A DNA stretch of 64,000 nt from Pseudovibrio flavus (GCF_009711345.1 NZ_SMMA01000066.1:451469-515468), one strand, 5' to 3'; shown: positions 19,000 through 28,573, numbered from the stretch's first letter. Notes: generated by a model from the sequence alone, not told the origin. A program made the numbers and translations.

Positions 19000-20442
19000 A
19001 TGACGCTTTTGGGGCCGGTCTTTCATATTCTCGGGTTTGGCTACATGGGCGTAGCCATAATGCTGCTTGTGCCGATGGGTGTGGACCTTGTGGAGCGGAA
19101 CCCGGACTGGGTATCTTTTGCTTTGTCCTCCCTCGTAGTTGGTGGTTTTGGTCTGCTGCTTTCTACAGCAACGGGTGGCTACAAGCTGCAGCAAATGTCT
19201 GCAAGACATGCATTCTTGATTACTGCTCTGTCATGGCTGACGCTGCCACTTGCTGGTTCTTTGCCATTCTTGGGCTTGGGTGTTGGTATTATTGATGCGT
19301 TTTTCGAAAGCGTGTCAGGCTTCACCACAACCGGCTCTACCATTCTCGTGGGGCTTGATAGTATGCCACCGGGCCTGCTCGTCTGGCGCTCCATGACACA
19401 GTGGATCGGCGGTGTTGGTATTATCGGTATGGCGATCTTGATGCTGCCGCAGCTTCGTGTTGGCGGTATGCAGCTCTTCCGTACTGAAAGCTCGGAGAAG
19501 GGTGAAAAGGCGTTCAGCCGTGCAACACAGCTTGGCCGCTGGATTATCGGCGTTTACAGCGTGCTGACGGTGCTTTGTGCGATCGCTTTCTGGATAAGCG
19601 GCATGTCATGGTTTGATGCGATTAACCACGCCATGACGACCCTCAGCTCTGGGGGCTTTTCTACCCACGATGCTTCCTTCGACTATTTCCAGAACCAATC
19701 GACGATCTGGGTCGGTATCATCTTTATGATCTTCTCTGGTCTTCCGTTTGTTCTGCTTATTGAAGGTGCGCGTGGCAACGTTAGTGCTCTGTTTAGAGAC
19801 CCTCAGGTGCGCGTGTTTTTGGGGCTATTGCTTGTTTGCAGCATCGGCATTGCGTTCTATCTGGGCCACAACAACGAATACACCATTGGAACGGCCTTCG
19901 CAGAATCTGCGTTTGTTGTAACGTCCATCGTGACAACAACAGGCTTTGGCCTTGGTGACTACACCGCGTGGGGCGCACCTATGGTCGGCATTATCTTTGT
20001 TCTGACCTTCTGCGGCGCATGTACCGGCTCTACCACAGGCGGTATCAAAACCTTTCGCTTTATCGTGTTCTTTGCAAGCGTGAGTGCCCACCTTAAGCGC
20101 ATGATCCGGCCTGATCGCGTGGTCTCACTCCATTATGGCGATTCCAAAATTACGCCTGATCTTGGGTTCTCGGTTTTGGCGTTTCTGGTGGCCTACCTTG
20201 CGGTAACAGGGCTTGTAACTGTTATTCTGACCAGTATGGGCCTTGATCTTGTTACTGCGGTTAGCTCTGCGGCAACAGCGCTTGGCAACGTTGGACCGGG
20301 CCTTGGTGATCAAGTTGGCCCTGTGGGAACCTTTGCAGAAATCCCTGAGGCTGCAAAATTGGTCCTCGCCTTTTCTATGTTGTTGGGCCGACTAGAGATT
20401 TTTACGGTTCTTATTCTTCTTGAACCGGAATTCTGGAGTTGA
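19000..20442 (+). CDS. trkH: TrkH-family potassium uptake protein (first copy)
   Basis: A 480-residue polytopic membrane protein of the TrkH/KtrB superfamily. It has four pore-loop repeats, visible as GFTTTGST, LSSGGFSTHD, TTTGFGLGDY and ATALGNVGPG, each holding the selectivity-filter Gly. It imports K+ and normally needs the cytosolic TrkA regulator, which is not encoded in this window. AAGAAGG precedes the ATG. A homologue of almost the same length follows in tandem. The structured leader upstream suggests RNA-level control. Confidence 0.94.
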   Translation: MTLLGPVFHILGFGYMGVAIMLLVPMGVDLVERNPDWVSFALSSLVVGGFGLLLSTATGGYKLQQMSARHAFLITALSWLTLPLAGSLPFLGLGVGIIDAFFESVSGFTTTGSTILVGLDSMPPGLLVWRSMTQWIGGVGIIGMAILMLPQLRVGGMQLFRTESSEKGEKAFSRATQLGRWIIGVYSVLTVLCAIAFWISGMSWFDAINHAMTTLSSGGFSTHDASFDYFQNQSTIWVGIIFMIFSGLPFVLLIEGARGNVSALFRDPQVRVFLGLLLVCSIGIAFYLGHNNEYTIGTAFAESAFVVTSIVTTTGFGLGDYTAWGAPMVGIIFVLTFCGACTGSTTGGIKTFRFIVFFASVSAHLKRMIRPDRVVSLHYGDSKITPDLGFSVLAFLVAYLAVTGLVTVILTSMGLDLVTAVSSAATALGNVGPGLGDQVGPVGTFAEIPEAAKLVLAFSMLLGRLEIFTVLILLEPEFWS

Positions 20443-20692
20443 TCTAGCCTAGAATTTCATCTGTTGAACGGCAAGTTTTTTGCAGACTAACGCGGCGCAG
20501 CAAACGAAAAACGGCAAATTCATGGGATACTATTGTTTGTACCCCATGAATTGCTGTGGAGAGCCACTCTAAAACATCAGTTCTATTGTTTGAGTATCTT
20601 GCGGAGAATTCCTGCCGCAGCAATATTTTTACAGCTTTTCTGGGGAGCTATGCAGAAAAGCCAATTGCTATCGGGAATAGAGTATTCAAACA
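20443..20692. other. Spacer between the two trkH copies
   Basis: About 250 bases with no gene. The gap is long enough to hold a separate promoter for the second copy, so the two transporters may be expressed independently. No motif was placed with confidence. Confidence 0.4.
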
Positions 20693-22138
20693 GTGATTTC
20701 ATTCCGACCTGTACTAAGCGTTTTGGGGTATCTCTACGTGGGGCTGGCAGCAGCCATGCTGATACCTGCAATCGTTGACGTTGCCGCACGCAATGCTGAC
20801 TGGCAGGCGTTTGTTTTCTCTTCCCTTATCGTTGGCTTGGTCGGGCTCTTGCTATCGGTTGCGATGGGTAGTGCGTTGACGGAGGGGCTGGATACGCGCC
20901 AGACCTTTTTGCTGACCACACTTGCGTGGATATCGCTTCCTGCATTTGGTGCGCTACCGTTTCTATGGCTCGGCATTGCCTACGTTGATGCGGTCTTCGA
21001 GGCGGTTTCGGGCTTCACCACAACGGGCTCTACTGTTCTATCCGGTCTTGATTCTTTGCCACCAGGGCTTCTCGTCTGGCGTTCGCTCATGCAGTGGATG
21101 GGCGGTATTGGTATCGTGGTTATGGCAATCGTATTGCTGCCGTTCCTGAAGATTGGCGGTATGCAGCTATTCCAGACCGAAAGCTCGGACCAGAGCGAGA
21201 AGATCGTTAGCCGCTCTATTGAACTAATCCGTCTGATTAGTCTGACCTATTTCTTCTTCACCTGTCTTTGCCTTCTTGCCTATTGGGCGTCTGGCATGTC
21301 CATGTTCGACGCGTTTAACCACGCGCTGACGACAATCGCGACAGGTGGCTATTCTACCCACGATGCGTCCTTCGGCTTTTTCACCAATCCGCTTACCGGC
21401 TGGATCGCTGTTGTATTTATGATCATCGGCTCCTTGCCGTTTGTTCTGATTATTCAGGGTTTGCGTGGTCAGCCGCTGCTATTGTGGCGGGACCCTCAGG
21501 TTCGTTCGTTCCTCGGATTTTTGGGCATTGTATCGCTCGCTCTGACTTTCTATCTCGGAATTTCAGGCCAAGCCGAGTTTGGTGATGCGCTGCTTCAGGC
21601 AACTTTTAACGTTGTGTCTGTGGTGACGGGTACCGGCTATGCGATGGGCGATTACACCAACTGGGGTGCACCGGTTATCGGCCTTGCGCTTTTGCTAAAG
21701 TTCGTTGGCGGCTGCACAGGTTCCACGACTGGCGGTATCAAGATCTTCCGCTTCCTCGTATTCTTCGGAACTGTAAAAGCGCACATGCGCCGCATGGTTC
21801 GTCCGAACCGCGTTATCTCTGTGAGCTACGGCAGTACACGCCTTACACCAGAACTGACGTTTTCGGTTCTAGCGTTCCTTGTTGTGTATCTGGGCTCTGT
21901 TGGCCTTCTCACTCTTATTCTCTCCGCCTTCCACCTTGATCTTGTGACAGCCGTTTCTGCTGCTGCGACCTCCGTTGGTAACGTTGGGCCGGGGCTTGGT
22001 ACCGTAATTGGTCCATCTGGCACTTTCGGTCCGCTTCCTGACGAGGTTAAGTGGATTTTGAGCGCTGCGATGTTGATGGGCCGCCTTGAGCTGTTTACGG
22101 TTCTCATCCTGCTGGATCCTGATTTCTGGTCCCGCTGA
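20693..22138 (+). CDS. trkH: TrkH-family potassium uptake protein (second copy)
   Basis: A 481-residue paralogue of the preceding gene with the same four filter segments (GFTTTGST, IATGGYSTHD, TGTGYAMGDY, ATSVGNVGPG). The first and last filters are the most alike. The second and third differ (ATGGYS for SSGGFS, GTGYAM for TTGFGL), so ion affinity or selectivity may differ. The start is GTG with only a weak ribosome site (GGGAA), which may lower its translation. It is followed after 17 nt by sfsA, with which it may be co-transcribed. Confidence 0.92.
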   Translation: MISFRPVLSVLGYLYVGLAAAMLIPAIVDVAARNADWQAFVFSSLIVGLVGLLLSVAMGSALTEGLDTRQTFLLTTLAWISLPAFGALPFLWLGIAYVDAVFEAVSGFTTTGSTVLSGLDSLPPGLLVWRSLMQWMGGIGIVVMAIVLLPFLKIGGMQLFQTESSDQSEKIVSRSIELIRLISLTYFFFTCLCLLAYWASGMSMFDAFNHALTTIATGGYSTHDASFGFFTNPLTGWIAVVFMIIGSLPFVLIIQGLRGQPLLLWRDPQVRSFLGFLGIVSLALTFYLGISGQAEFGDALLQATFNVVSVVTGTGYAMGDYTNWGAPVIGLALLLKFVGGCTGSTTGGIKIFRFLVFFGTVKAHMRRMVRPNRVISVSYGSTRLTPELTFSVLAFLVVYLGSVGLLTLILSAFHLDLVTAVSAAATSVGNVGPGLGTVIGPSGTFGPLPDEVKWILSAAMLMGRLELFTVLILLDPDFWSR

Positions 22139-22155
22139 TACCAAAAAGAGGTTCC

Positions 22156-22860
22156 ATGGAGTTCGAAGCACCGCTCGTCAAAGGGCGTCTTATCAAGCGC
22201 TACAAACGATTTCTTGCGGATGTCGAGCTGGAAGGGAGCGGTGAAGTCATCACTGCGCACTGCGCCAACTCCGGTTCCATGATGGGGCTTACGGGAGAGG
22301 GGATTGCCGTCTGGCTTTCCAATTCCAATAACCCGAAACGTAAGCTGGCCTATTCTTGGGAGTTGCTGCAGGTGGACGGTGCCATGGTCGGCATCAACAC
22401 CTCTCGTCCTAACGGCTTGGTGGAAGAAGCTCTTAAAGCTGGCGCAATTCCTGAACTGTCAGGCTTTGAAAACCTGCGCCGCGAGGTGAAGTACGGCACC
22501 AATTCCCGCATTGATATTCTGCTCGAAGGGCTTGAGGGCAAGCGCGTCTATGTGGAAGTGAAGAACGTTACGCTTTCGCGCGAGGCTGGTCTTGCCGAGT
22601 TTCCTGACGCTGTAACAGCTCGCGGTGCCAAGCATCTTGATGAGATGGGCAAGGTCGTCGAAGAGGGTGACCGCGCTGCGATGGTCTACCTCATTCAGCG
22701 TGATGACTGTGACAGGTTATCTCTAGCCAGCGATATCGACCCTAAATACGCCAAGTGCTTTGAAGAGGCGCGTGCAAAGGGCGTGGAGGTTTACGCTCTG
22801 TGCTGCAAGATCACGCCGGAGCGGATCGAGGTTACCGGTCAAGCCCGCGTCGAAATCTAG
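22156..22860 (+). CDS. sfsA: SfsA family protein
   Basis: A 234-residue protein of the sugar-fermentation-stimulation family. Signature segments are GRLIKRYKRFLADVELEG, HCANSGSMMGL, NTSRPN, and the nuclease-like VYVEVKNVTLSREA followed by FPDAVTARGAKHL. The later part resembles a PD-(D/E)XK nuclease core with the EVKNV strand; DNA binding is reported for E. coli SfsA, and the physiological role is uncertain. AGAGG precedes the ATG. It lies immediately after the second trkH and ends at a strong terminator. Confidence 0.92.
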   Translation: MEFEAPLVKGRLIKRYKRFLADVELEGSGEVITAHCANSGSMMGLTGEGIAVWLSNSNNPKRKLAYSWELLQVDGAMVGINTSRPNGLVEEALKAGAIPELSGFENLRREVKYGTNSRIDILLEGLEGKRVYVEVKNVTLSREAGLAEFPDAVTARGAKHLDEMGKVVEEGDRAAMVYLIQRDDCDRLSLASDIDPKYAKCFEEARAKGVEVYALCCKITPERIEVTGQARVEI

Positions 22861-22889
22861 GCAATCTCGTATTTCTGCGGTTCCAAATA

Positions 22890-22917
22890 AAAAAGGCGCT
22901 CAAATGAGCGCCTTTTC
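22890..22917. terminator. Bidirectional intrinsic terminator
   Basis: Stem AAGGCGCTC / GAGCGCCTT with an AAAT loop and A/T tails, between the convergent sfsA and gpt genes. Confidence 0.9.
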
Positions 22918-22927
22918 TTATTGCTGA

Positions 22928-23428
22928 TTAGCCAGCAGAGTCTTTGGTGATTGGCGGCTGGAACTGCCAACCCATATCCCATGGGAAGTATACCCAAGTG
23001 TCCTGAGAAAGCTCGGTCACGATGGTATCAGCCATTTCGCGGCCCTGTGGCTTTGCATAGACGGTTGCAAGGTGTGCTTTTGGAAGCATTTCACGAACAA
23101 CCTTAGCGGTCTTTCCGGTGTCTACGAGGTCGTCAATGATGAGAACGCCTTCGCCGTCGTTACCGATGACTTTCGGGTCGATTGGCTTGATAACCTTCAG
23201 CTCGCCCTGATCGTCGTAGTCGTGATAGGAAGCGATGCAAACAGTTTCGATGGTTCTCACGCCCAGTTCGCGGGCGATGATGCCTGCAGGTACAAGGCCG
23301 CCACGGGTAATGCAAACGATTGCTTTGAATTCGCCTTTGTCCGCAAGGCGCCATGCCAACGCGCGGCAATCACGGTGAAACTGGTCCCAAGATACAGGGA
23401 ACGCTTTTGACTGCTGGTCGTTCTCCAT
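22928..23428 (-). CDS. gpt: Xanthine (guanine) phosphoribosyltransferase
   Basis: A 166-residue purine-salvage enzyme that joins xanthine or guanine to PRPP. The PRPP-binding motif [15 protein letters not shown] lies at about residues 94-108, and the N-terminal [19 protein letters not shown] and [16 protein letters not shown] segments are typical of Gpt. The C-terminal [15 protein letters not shown] loop is also characteristic. It lies 10 nt downstream of the CinA-like gene on the same strand, so co-transcription is likely. Confidence 0.93.
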   Translation of the reverse strand: MENDQQSKAFPVSWDQFHRDCRALAWRLADKGEFKAIVCITRGGLVPAGIIARELGVRTIETVCIASYHDYDDQGELKVIKPIDPKVIGNDGEGVLIIDDLVDTGKTAKVVREMLPKAHLATVYAKPQGREMADTIVTELSQDTWVYFPWDMGWQFQPPITKDSAG

Positions 23429-23438
23429 AGTCCGTCCT

Positions 23439-24188
23439 TCAAGAGTTTTCTTTTACAGCGGCGGCTACTGCCGCCTCAATTTCTTCAATTGCCGACCGCA
23501 CTACACCAGAATCCCTGCCACGTACAACAATTTGTGTCGAAAAAATTCCATCTACGTTCTGCGGGTAGGAGCCAATCATGGTCTGCGGGTAGGCTTCCTG
23601 TATCTCTCCAAGGCGCATTGCTATGCGGCTTTCCGGCAGTGGAACCGGAATAGTTTGGGAGATAATCTTGCGCCCACCTTTCAAGGTTGGAGCGATCTCG
23701 TCCATCATGGCCTGCATGATTTTTGGTACGCCAGCCATGACGTGAACGTTGCCGATCTTAAAGCCCGGAGCAACCGAAACGGGGTTGTTAATGAGGTCTG
23801 CTCCATCTGGAATACGGGCCATACGCTGACGGGCCTGGGTAAACTCACCAACCGGATAGTGTGCTTCAAGCAGCGCCATTGCGCGTGGGTCTTTATCGAT
23901 GCCGACACCAAAAGCCTTTGCGATACTGTCAGCGGTAATATCATCGTGGGTTGGGCCAATACCGCCAGAGGTAAACACATAGGTGTAGCGGGCTCGAAGC
24001 GCGTTGACTGCTTCTGCAATGCAGTCCTCATCATCGGAAACAACGCGTACTTCTTTTAGGTCGATGCCCAGCTCGGTCAAAAACTCGGCAATGAAGCCAA
24101 TGTTCTTGTCTTTGGTGCGTCCAGATAGAATTTCGTCGCCAATAACAACAAAGCCAGCCGTTACCACGTCCTGCGCTTCACCACTCAT
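23439..24188 (-). CDS. CinA-like molybdopterin-binding domain protein
   Basis: A 249-residue protein consisting only of the MoaB/MogA-like (MoCF) domain found at the N terminus of Cin[20 protein letters not shown] at about 10-28 and [13 protein letters not shown] in the middle. The C-terminal nicotinamide-nucleotide deamidase (PncC) domain of full CinA is absent, which is common in alphaproteobacteria. The role of such short forms is unclear (pyrophosphatase or nucleotide-damage repair is proposed). I start at the ATG that overlaps the monooxygenase stop by ATGA; a longer frame adds 17 residues without support. Confidence 0.85.
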   Translation of the reverse strand: MSGEAQDVVTAGFVVIGDEILSGRTKDKNIGFIAEFLTELGIDLKEVRVVSDDEDCIAEAVNALRARYTYVFTSGGIGPTHDDITADSIAKAFGVGIDKDPRAMALLEAHYPVGEFTQARQRMARIPDGADLINNPVSVAPGFKIGNVHVMAGVPKIMQAMMDEIAPTLKGGRKIISQTIPVPLPESRIAMRLGEIQEAYPQTMIGSYPQNVDGIFSTQIVVRGRDSGVVRSAIEEIEAAVAAAVKENS

Positions 24189-25399
24189 TTGTTTTCCCCG
24201 TTGTGTGCGCAGGTCCTTGCTTTGGTCTGCGGCTTCCATTCATAAATCCAGTCGAACCCTGCAAGGAGCTTGTCGGCGGGCATGTTTTTTAAAACCATGT
24301 CTCGCGCCAAGCTGGCAGGCATTCGCTGGTGATAGATTTTCTCGTTTCGAAGTGCAGTCTGCGCGACCTTGTTAACCCGTGGCTGGCGCTCAGTCTGGTA
24401 GGCGATTAAGGCATCTGGCTCTGGTCCGAGTTCTTGGATATGAGAGGCAAGAACAGCCGCGTCCTCAATGCCCATTGCAGCGCCTTGCGCCATAAATGGC
24501 AGCATTGCGTGGGCGGCATCGCCAACCAATGCCACACGTCCTTTTACCAGAGGCTCGCCCGGTATCACGCCGCAAAGCGCCCAACGGGTCCAGTTCGTGG
24601 CTTTGTTGACCAAGCTGCGGACGTCATCTGGCCACGCCTTCAAGACCTCAAGAACCTGAGCCCTGTCTGCCGGGTGAGACCAGTCTTTCGCTGTCCAGTT
24701 CTCTACTGTCAGCACGACGATATTGAGCGCTTTTCCGTTTTGGACAGGGTAGTGAACGACATGGGCCTTATCACCCAGCCAAAGGCCAGTGTTCACGAGG
24801 TACTTTTTGCCCAATCCCTTGGCCGGAATTGTTGCTCTGTAGGCAACACGGCCAGAGTGAACTGCCGGCGAGAGGTCTAAAACGTTTGTGCGAATAGAAG
24901 ACCAGACGCCATCAGCTCCAATAAGCAGGCTGTATGCGCCTTTTTCCTCTTCCTCTGTTCCGAGCTTTATAAAGAGCTCACTGTCGGTCTCGCGGATGTT
25001 TTCAACGCTGGAGCCCAACGCCAGAGTAATGGACGGATTTTCTTCGGCAGCTTCCCTAAGAACCGACTGAAGGTCAGCACGATGGATGACAAGGTAAGGG
25101 GCGTCGTAGCGCTGCCGAGCCGCTTCTCCCAAAGGGATTGTTGTGAGGGGCTTACCTGAGCGGCCAGACATCATCATGATGCCTTCCGGCTTGGTCGCTA
25201 CTTCCTCAAGTTTTCCCAACAGGCCGATTTCTGCAAGGCAATGGCAGGCGTTTGGAGAAAGCTGAAGGCCCGCTCCAACTTCAGACAGGACCGGCGATGC
25301 TTCGAAAATATCGACGGAAAAACCCTGTTTTGCCAGAAAGAGTGCGGAGGTGAGACCGGCAATGCCACCTCCGGCAATGGCGATTCTATTCTTTTTCAT
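24185..25399 (-). CDS. FAD-dependent aromatic monooxygenase
   Basis: A 404-residue flavoprotein of the p-hydroxybenzoate/salicylate hydroxylase group. The dinucleotide-binding motif GGGIAGLTSALFLAKQG is at about 10-26, a GADGVWSS motif in the middle, and the FAD-binding GDAAHAMLPFMAQGA about 290 residues in. It would hydroxylate an aromatic or ring substrate with NAD(P)H and oxygen; salicylate hydroxylase-like or ubiquinone-type hydroxylases are the nearest groups. The substrate is not readable. Its stop overlaps the CinA-like start, suggesting coupling, but no functional link is evident. Confidence 0.88.
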   Translation of the reverse strand: MKKNRIAIAGGGIAGLTSALFLAKQGFSVDIFEASPVLSEVGAGLQLSPNACHCLAEIGLLGKLEEVATKPEGIMMMSGRSGKPLTTIPLGEAARQRYDAPYLVIHRADLQSVLREAAEENPSITLALGSSVENIRETDSELFIKLGTEEEEKGAYSLLIGADGVWSSIRTNVLDLSPAVHSGRVAYRATIPAKGLGKKYLVNTGLWLGDKAHVVHYPVQNGKALNIVVLTVENWTAKDWSHPADRAQVLEVLKAWPDDVRSLVNKATNWTRWALCGVIPGEPLVKGRVALVGDAAHAMLPFMAQGAAMGIEDAAVLASHIQELGPEPDALIAYQTERQPRVNKVAQTALRNEKIYHQRMPASLARDMVLKNMPADKLLAGFDWIYEWKPQTKARTCAHNGENK

Positions 25400-25450
25400 A
25401 TTTATGCGCAGACCTTAGACAAAAGCTTTCAAGTGTCTCCAGCCTGATGT

Positions 25451-25699
25451 CTAAAGGGCTTCTTGCGGGTCCCACTGGCAACCGGCTGGCTCCGAACTGC
25501 CTGCATCCAGTTCATTGTTATATTTGTAGAGCGTTGAGCAATATGGGCAAATGATTTCGTCATCTGCGCCCATATCAAGAAATACGTGCGGATGATCAAA
25601 AGGAGGCTTTGCGCCGATACACATAAATTCTTTTGCGCCAATGCTAATGGAATTATAGCCGTTGGAGTTTTGGAAATGCGGTGTCTTTGCGTGGGCCAT
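25451..25699 (-). CDS. CHCC zinc-finger protein
   Basis: An 82-residue protein. The pattern FMCIGAKPPFDHPHVFLDMG followed by IICPYCSTLYKY gives a Cys-X(n)-His-X(n)-Cys-X2-Cys zinc-binding set. This is the zf-CHCC family, whose mitochondrial relative is complex I subunit NDUFS6. GGGAGAG lies just upstream of the ATG. It precedes the monooxygenase gene on the same strand with a gap of about 50 nt. A role in respiratory complex I assembly is inferred from the relative only. Confidence 0.85.
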   Translation of the reverse strand: MAHAKTPHFQNSNGYNSISIGAKEFMCIGAKPPFDHPHVFLDMGADDEIICPYCSTLYKYNNELDAGSSEPAGCQWDPQEAL

Positions 25700-25982
25700 G
25701 TGCTTACGCTCTCCCCTTTGAATGCAAAAAGCTATCAGTAATCATCTGGCAGTCCCAGTTTGGTACTTGCCCCTTGAACGGAAAGCAAGCGGGTTCCACT
25801 GTTGGCCGATGTTCCTATGGTTTTGGTTGTTCTTTCGTTCAGATGCAATGGAAAATACGTGATTTCTGGTGCAAATAGGCTTCACTGTGCTTTAGACAGG
25901 GGAAAGGGTGCTTCCATCCATTAAACGGGAACACTATTGTCACGCCAGTTTTTGCGATCACCAGCCAGAGAGACAAGACCCC

Positions 25983-26735
25983 ATGCCAAGCTTTAATAAT
26001 AACGGCAATGAATTTGCTTTTCTTGACGAGGGTGATGGTGACCCGATCGTGCTTGTGCACGGCTTTGCCTCTAACAAGTTTGTAAACTGGGTCTATCCGG
26101 GCTGGGTTGATCTGCTTTTAAAAGATGGCCGCCGTGTAATTGCCATAGACAACCGTGGCCATGGTGAGAGCCATAAGTTCTATTCTCCAGAGGATTACGG
26201 TGCGCCTGTAATGGCAGGTGATGTGCTTGCGCTTTTGGACCATCTTGATATCAAACAGGCTGACTTCATGGGCTATTCTATGGGTACCCGCATCTCGGCT
26301 TTTTGTGCTCTTGCTCAGCCGGAACGCGTTCGCTCCCTTATTTTTGGCGGTATGGGTTACGGCCTCATTTCCGGTGTTGGCAATCCGGAGCCAATCATCA
26401 ACGGGCTGCTGGCCGATAATATCCGTGATATCGAAGACCGCACTGGCCGTGCCTTCCGCGCCTTTGCAGAGCAAACAAAGTCTGACCGTAAAGCGCTTGC
26501 CGCCTGTATGCAGTCAGCCAGAAAACCGATCTCTGAAGCCGATATTGCACAGATTACCGCGCCTACACTTATTGCTGTTGGCACAAAAGATGATGTAGCA
26601 GGGGACCCGCAGCGACTTGCCGATCTTATGCAGAATGCGCAGGTGCTCGATATTCCAAACCGTGATCATATGGTTGCGGTTGGAGACAAGGTTTTCAAGC
26701 AGGGCGTTCTGGAATTTCTTTCCGAACTCGGCTGA
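25983..26735 (+). CDS. Alpha/beta hydrolase
   Basis: A 250-residue alpha/beta-hydrolase fold protein. The oxyanion segment is VHGFAS (about 26-31), the nucleophile elbow GYSMGTR, and a C-terminal His lies in NRDHMVAVGD. The acid residue is probably an Asp in VGTKDDVAG. Substrate class (ester, lactone or haloacid) cannot be told. I use the ATG at MPSFNNNGNEF rather than one 25 codons upstream, whose extra residues (KREHYCHASFCDHQP) look non-coding. It stands between short intergenic regions and seems monocistronic. Confidence 0.88.
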   Translation: MPSFNNNGNEFAFLDEGDGDPIVLVHGFASNKFVNWVYPGWVDLLLKDGRRVIAIDNRGHGESHKFYSPEDYGAPVMAGDVLALLDHLDIKQADFMGYSMGTRISAFCALAQPERVRSLIFGGMGYGLISGVGNPEPIINGLLADNIRDIEDRTGRAFRAFAEQTKSDRKALAACMQSARKPISEADIAQITAPTLIAVGTKDDVAGDPQRLADLMQNAQVLDIPNRDHMVAVGDKVFKQGVLEFLSELG

Positions 26736-26847
26736 TCACAATTTCGATAGATTCGAAAGATTATGGCACGCGGGGTTGGTTTAACTTCGCGACCTGCCTA
26801 TGTTATTAGGCATGGAAATGCCAGAACCCGTTACGGGAGATAGATGA

Positions 26848-27696
26848 ATGTCTCAGGCACCAAGCTATGCCGGTAAAACGGTTGCTATGCATGATCCAGT
26901 TTGGTTGCGCGTGCGCAGCGAAGCAGAAGAAATGGCACGGAACGAGCCTGCGTTGGCTTCGTTCGTTTACGAAACCGTTTTGAACCACCCTTCGCTTGAG
27001 CAGGCGATTGTTCACCGTATTGCGGACCGTTTGGCCCATACTGTGGTTTCTGCCCATCTCATCCGCCAAACCTACATGGAAGCGCTTTCTGACGACGAGA
27101 ATATCGCCAAGGCGTTTCGCGTCGACATTTCTGCTGTGCAGGACCGAGATCCGGCTTGCGAGCGTTTCCTTGAGCCTCTCCTTTATTTCAAAGGCTTTCA
27201 CGCACTGCAGACCCATCGCCTAGCGAACTGGCTGTTCAAGCAGGGCCGCAAGGACTTTGCTTTCTACCTGCAAAGCAGAAGCTCTGAGGTGTTTCAGGTT
27301 GATATTCACCCTGCGGTTCCAGTGGGCATGGGTATCTTCTTTGACCACGGTACGGGCATTGTTATTGGCGGTACCGCAGTGGTTGAAGATGATGTGTCTA
27401 TTTTGCAGGGCGTAACCCTTGGCGGTACGGGCAAAGCGGGCGGTGATCGTCATCCAAAAATCAGACGCGGCGTCCTTGTTGGCGCCGGTGCAAAGGTTCT
27501 GGGCAACATCGAAATAGGACAATGTTCCCGTGTTGCTGCGGGCTCTGTTGTGCTTAAATCGGTAGAACCGTGCTCCACGGTAGCAGGGGTACCTGCAAGG
27601 GTTGTTGGAAGTGCGGGCTGCGACCAACCTTCAAGGGCCATGGATCAAATGCTTGGGCAGGGTCAAGAGTTTTCCGACAAAAACAAACAAGGATAA
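26848..27696 (+). CDS. cysE: Serine O-acetyltransferase
   Basis: Acetylates L-serine with acetyl-CoA in the first step of cysteine synthesis. The 282-residue protein has the N-terminal helical domain (LRVRSEAEEMARNEPALASF) and a C-terminal left-handed beta-helix of hexapeptide repeats (IVIGGTAVVEDDVSILQGVTLGGTG). The catalytic His/Asp segment is FFDHGTG. The C-terminal tail after VPARVVG is the region involved in cysteine feedback and in binding CysK. GGGAG lies upstream of the ATG. No other cysteine gene is adjacent. Confidence 0.94.
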   Translation: MSQAPSYAGKTVAMHDPVWLRVRSEAEEMARNEPALASFVYETVLNHPSLEQAIVHRIADRLAHTVVSAHLIRQTYMEALSDDENIAKAFRVDISAVQDRDPACERFLEPLLYFKGFHALQTHRLANWLFKQGRKDFAFYLQSRSSEVFQVDIHPAVPVGMGIFFDHGTGIVIGGTAVVEDDVSILQGVTLGGTGKAGGDRHPKIRRGVLVGAGAKVLGNIEIGQCSRVAAGSVVLKSVEPCSTVAGVPARVVGSAGCDQPSRAMDQMLGQGQEFSDKNKQG

Positions 27697-27778
27697 GCTT
27701 GTTTGTGGGGGTTGGCAGCGGCCTCGATTTGTATAGGTTCACCTGCGATTAATCCGACTGAAAACAAAGGAGACGGCT

Positions 27779-27994
27779 GTGAAGCCTGACGAAATTAAGA
27801 AAGTGGAGTCTTACCTTCAGAAGACATTCAAGGCTCCTGGAATCAGCGTTCGTGCGCGTCCTCGCAAAGACGATTCCGCAGAAGTTTACATGGATGATGA
27901 ATTTCTGGGTATCTTGTTCCGCGATGAAGACGAAGGTGAACTCAGCTGGAACTTCTCCATGGCGATCCTCGATATTGACGTGGAAGATCTCTAA
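27779..27994 (+). CDS. DUF3126 family protein
   Basis: A 71-residue acidic protein started at GTG with GGAGACGG upstream. The sequence KPDEIKKVESYLQKTF, then KDDSAEVYMDDEFLGILFRDEDEGELSWNF, matches DUF3126, a short family restricted to alphaproteobacteria with no known function. It follows cysE by about 80 nt and ends at a strong terminator. Confidence 0.88.
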   Translation: MKPDEIKKVESYLQKTFKAPGISVRARPRKDDSAEVYMDDEFLGILFRDEDEGELSWNFSMAILDIDVEDL

Positions 27995-28020
27995 GCTTGG
28001 GTACAGTCTCCTTGCATGAT

Positions 28021-28045
28021 GAAGGGCCTCTCGGGGCCCTTTTTT
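28021..28045 (+). terminator. Intrinsic terminator after DUF3126 gene
   Basis: Stem AGGGCC / GGCCCT with a short loop, followed by a T-run. Confidence 0.88.
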
Positions 28046-28204
28046 CATGGCCAAACGTCGAGGTGTCTCTCTATAGGACACCTTGTTTCAGTTCGGGACC
28101 AGTTGTGTCCCGCATGACGCGAAACTCCTAGGAAATGCCAAGGTTTTTCTGAGGTGTTTTTTTGGCCCGCGATTTGCTGTTGGATGGCAAAGTAGGGGGC
28201 ACTT

Positions 28205-28525
28205 ATGTTTCAAGAATTATTGTTAGCGGCGTATCTTGGATCAGCCGGTTTTGTTTTTGCTGGCATCGTCGGTAGTTTCTTTCAGTTGGTGACTGGCTTG
28301 CCATTGACCTTCAAAACGGAACTCAATTCCTTCATCGCTACCTTTGCCCGCTTCTTCCTCTATATCTTTGCAGGCCCGTTCATTGTCAGCCGTTTGGTTA
28401 TGGCGGGACGAAGCGAGAATTCCCTGACCATTGCTGGCGGTGTGATTGCTTCTAGCCTTGTTATGCTCTGGAGCGTTTCCTCAGGTCTCGTCGTGGTGCA
28501 CATTGCGCTGTCACTTCCCTTCTGA
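28205..28525 (+). CDS. Small inner-membrane protein
   Basis: A 106-residue hydrophobic protein with three or four predicted membrane helices (about 5-30, 45-65, 75-105). The amphipathic stretch TGLPLTFKTELNSFIATFARF lies between the first two. It resembles short Rhizobiales membrane proteins of unknown function, and I do not assign a family. AGGGGGG precedes the ATG. The gamma-carbonic-anhydrase gene follows after 48 nt, so the two may share a transcript. Confidence 0.7.
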   Translation: MFQELLLAAYLGSAGFVFAGIVGSFFQLVTGLPLTFKTELNSFIATFARFFLYIFAGPFIVSRLVMAGRSENSLTIAGGVIASSLVMLWSVSSGLVVVHIALSLPF

Positions 28526-28573
28526 GTTGAAGCAGGCTATGTCCTGCTTTGAGTTTTTGAGGAGAAGCTTTTT

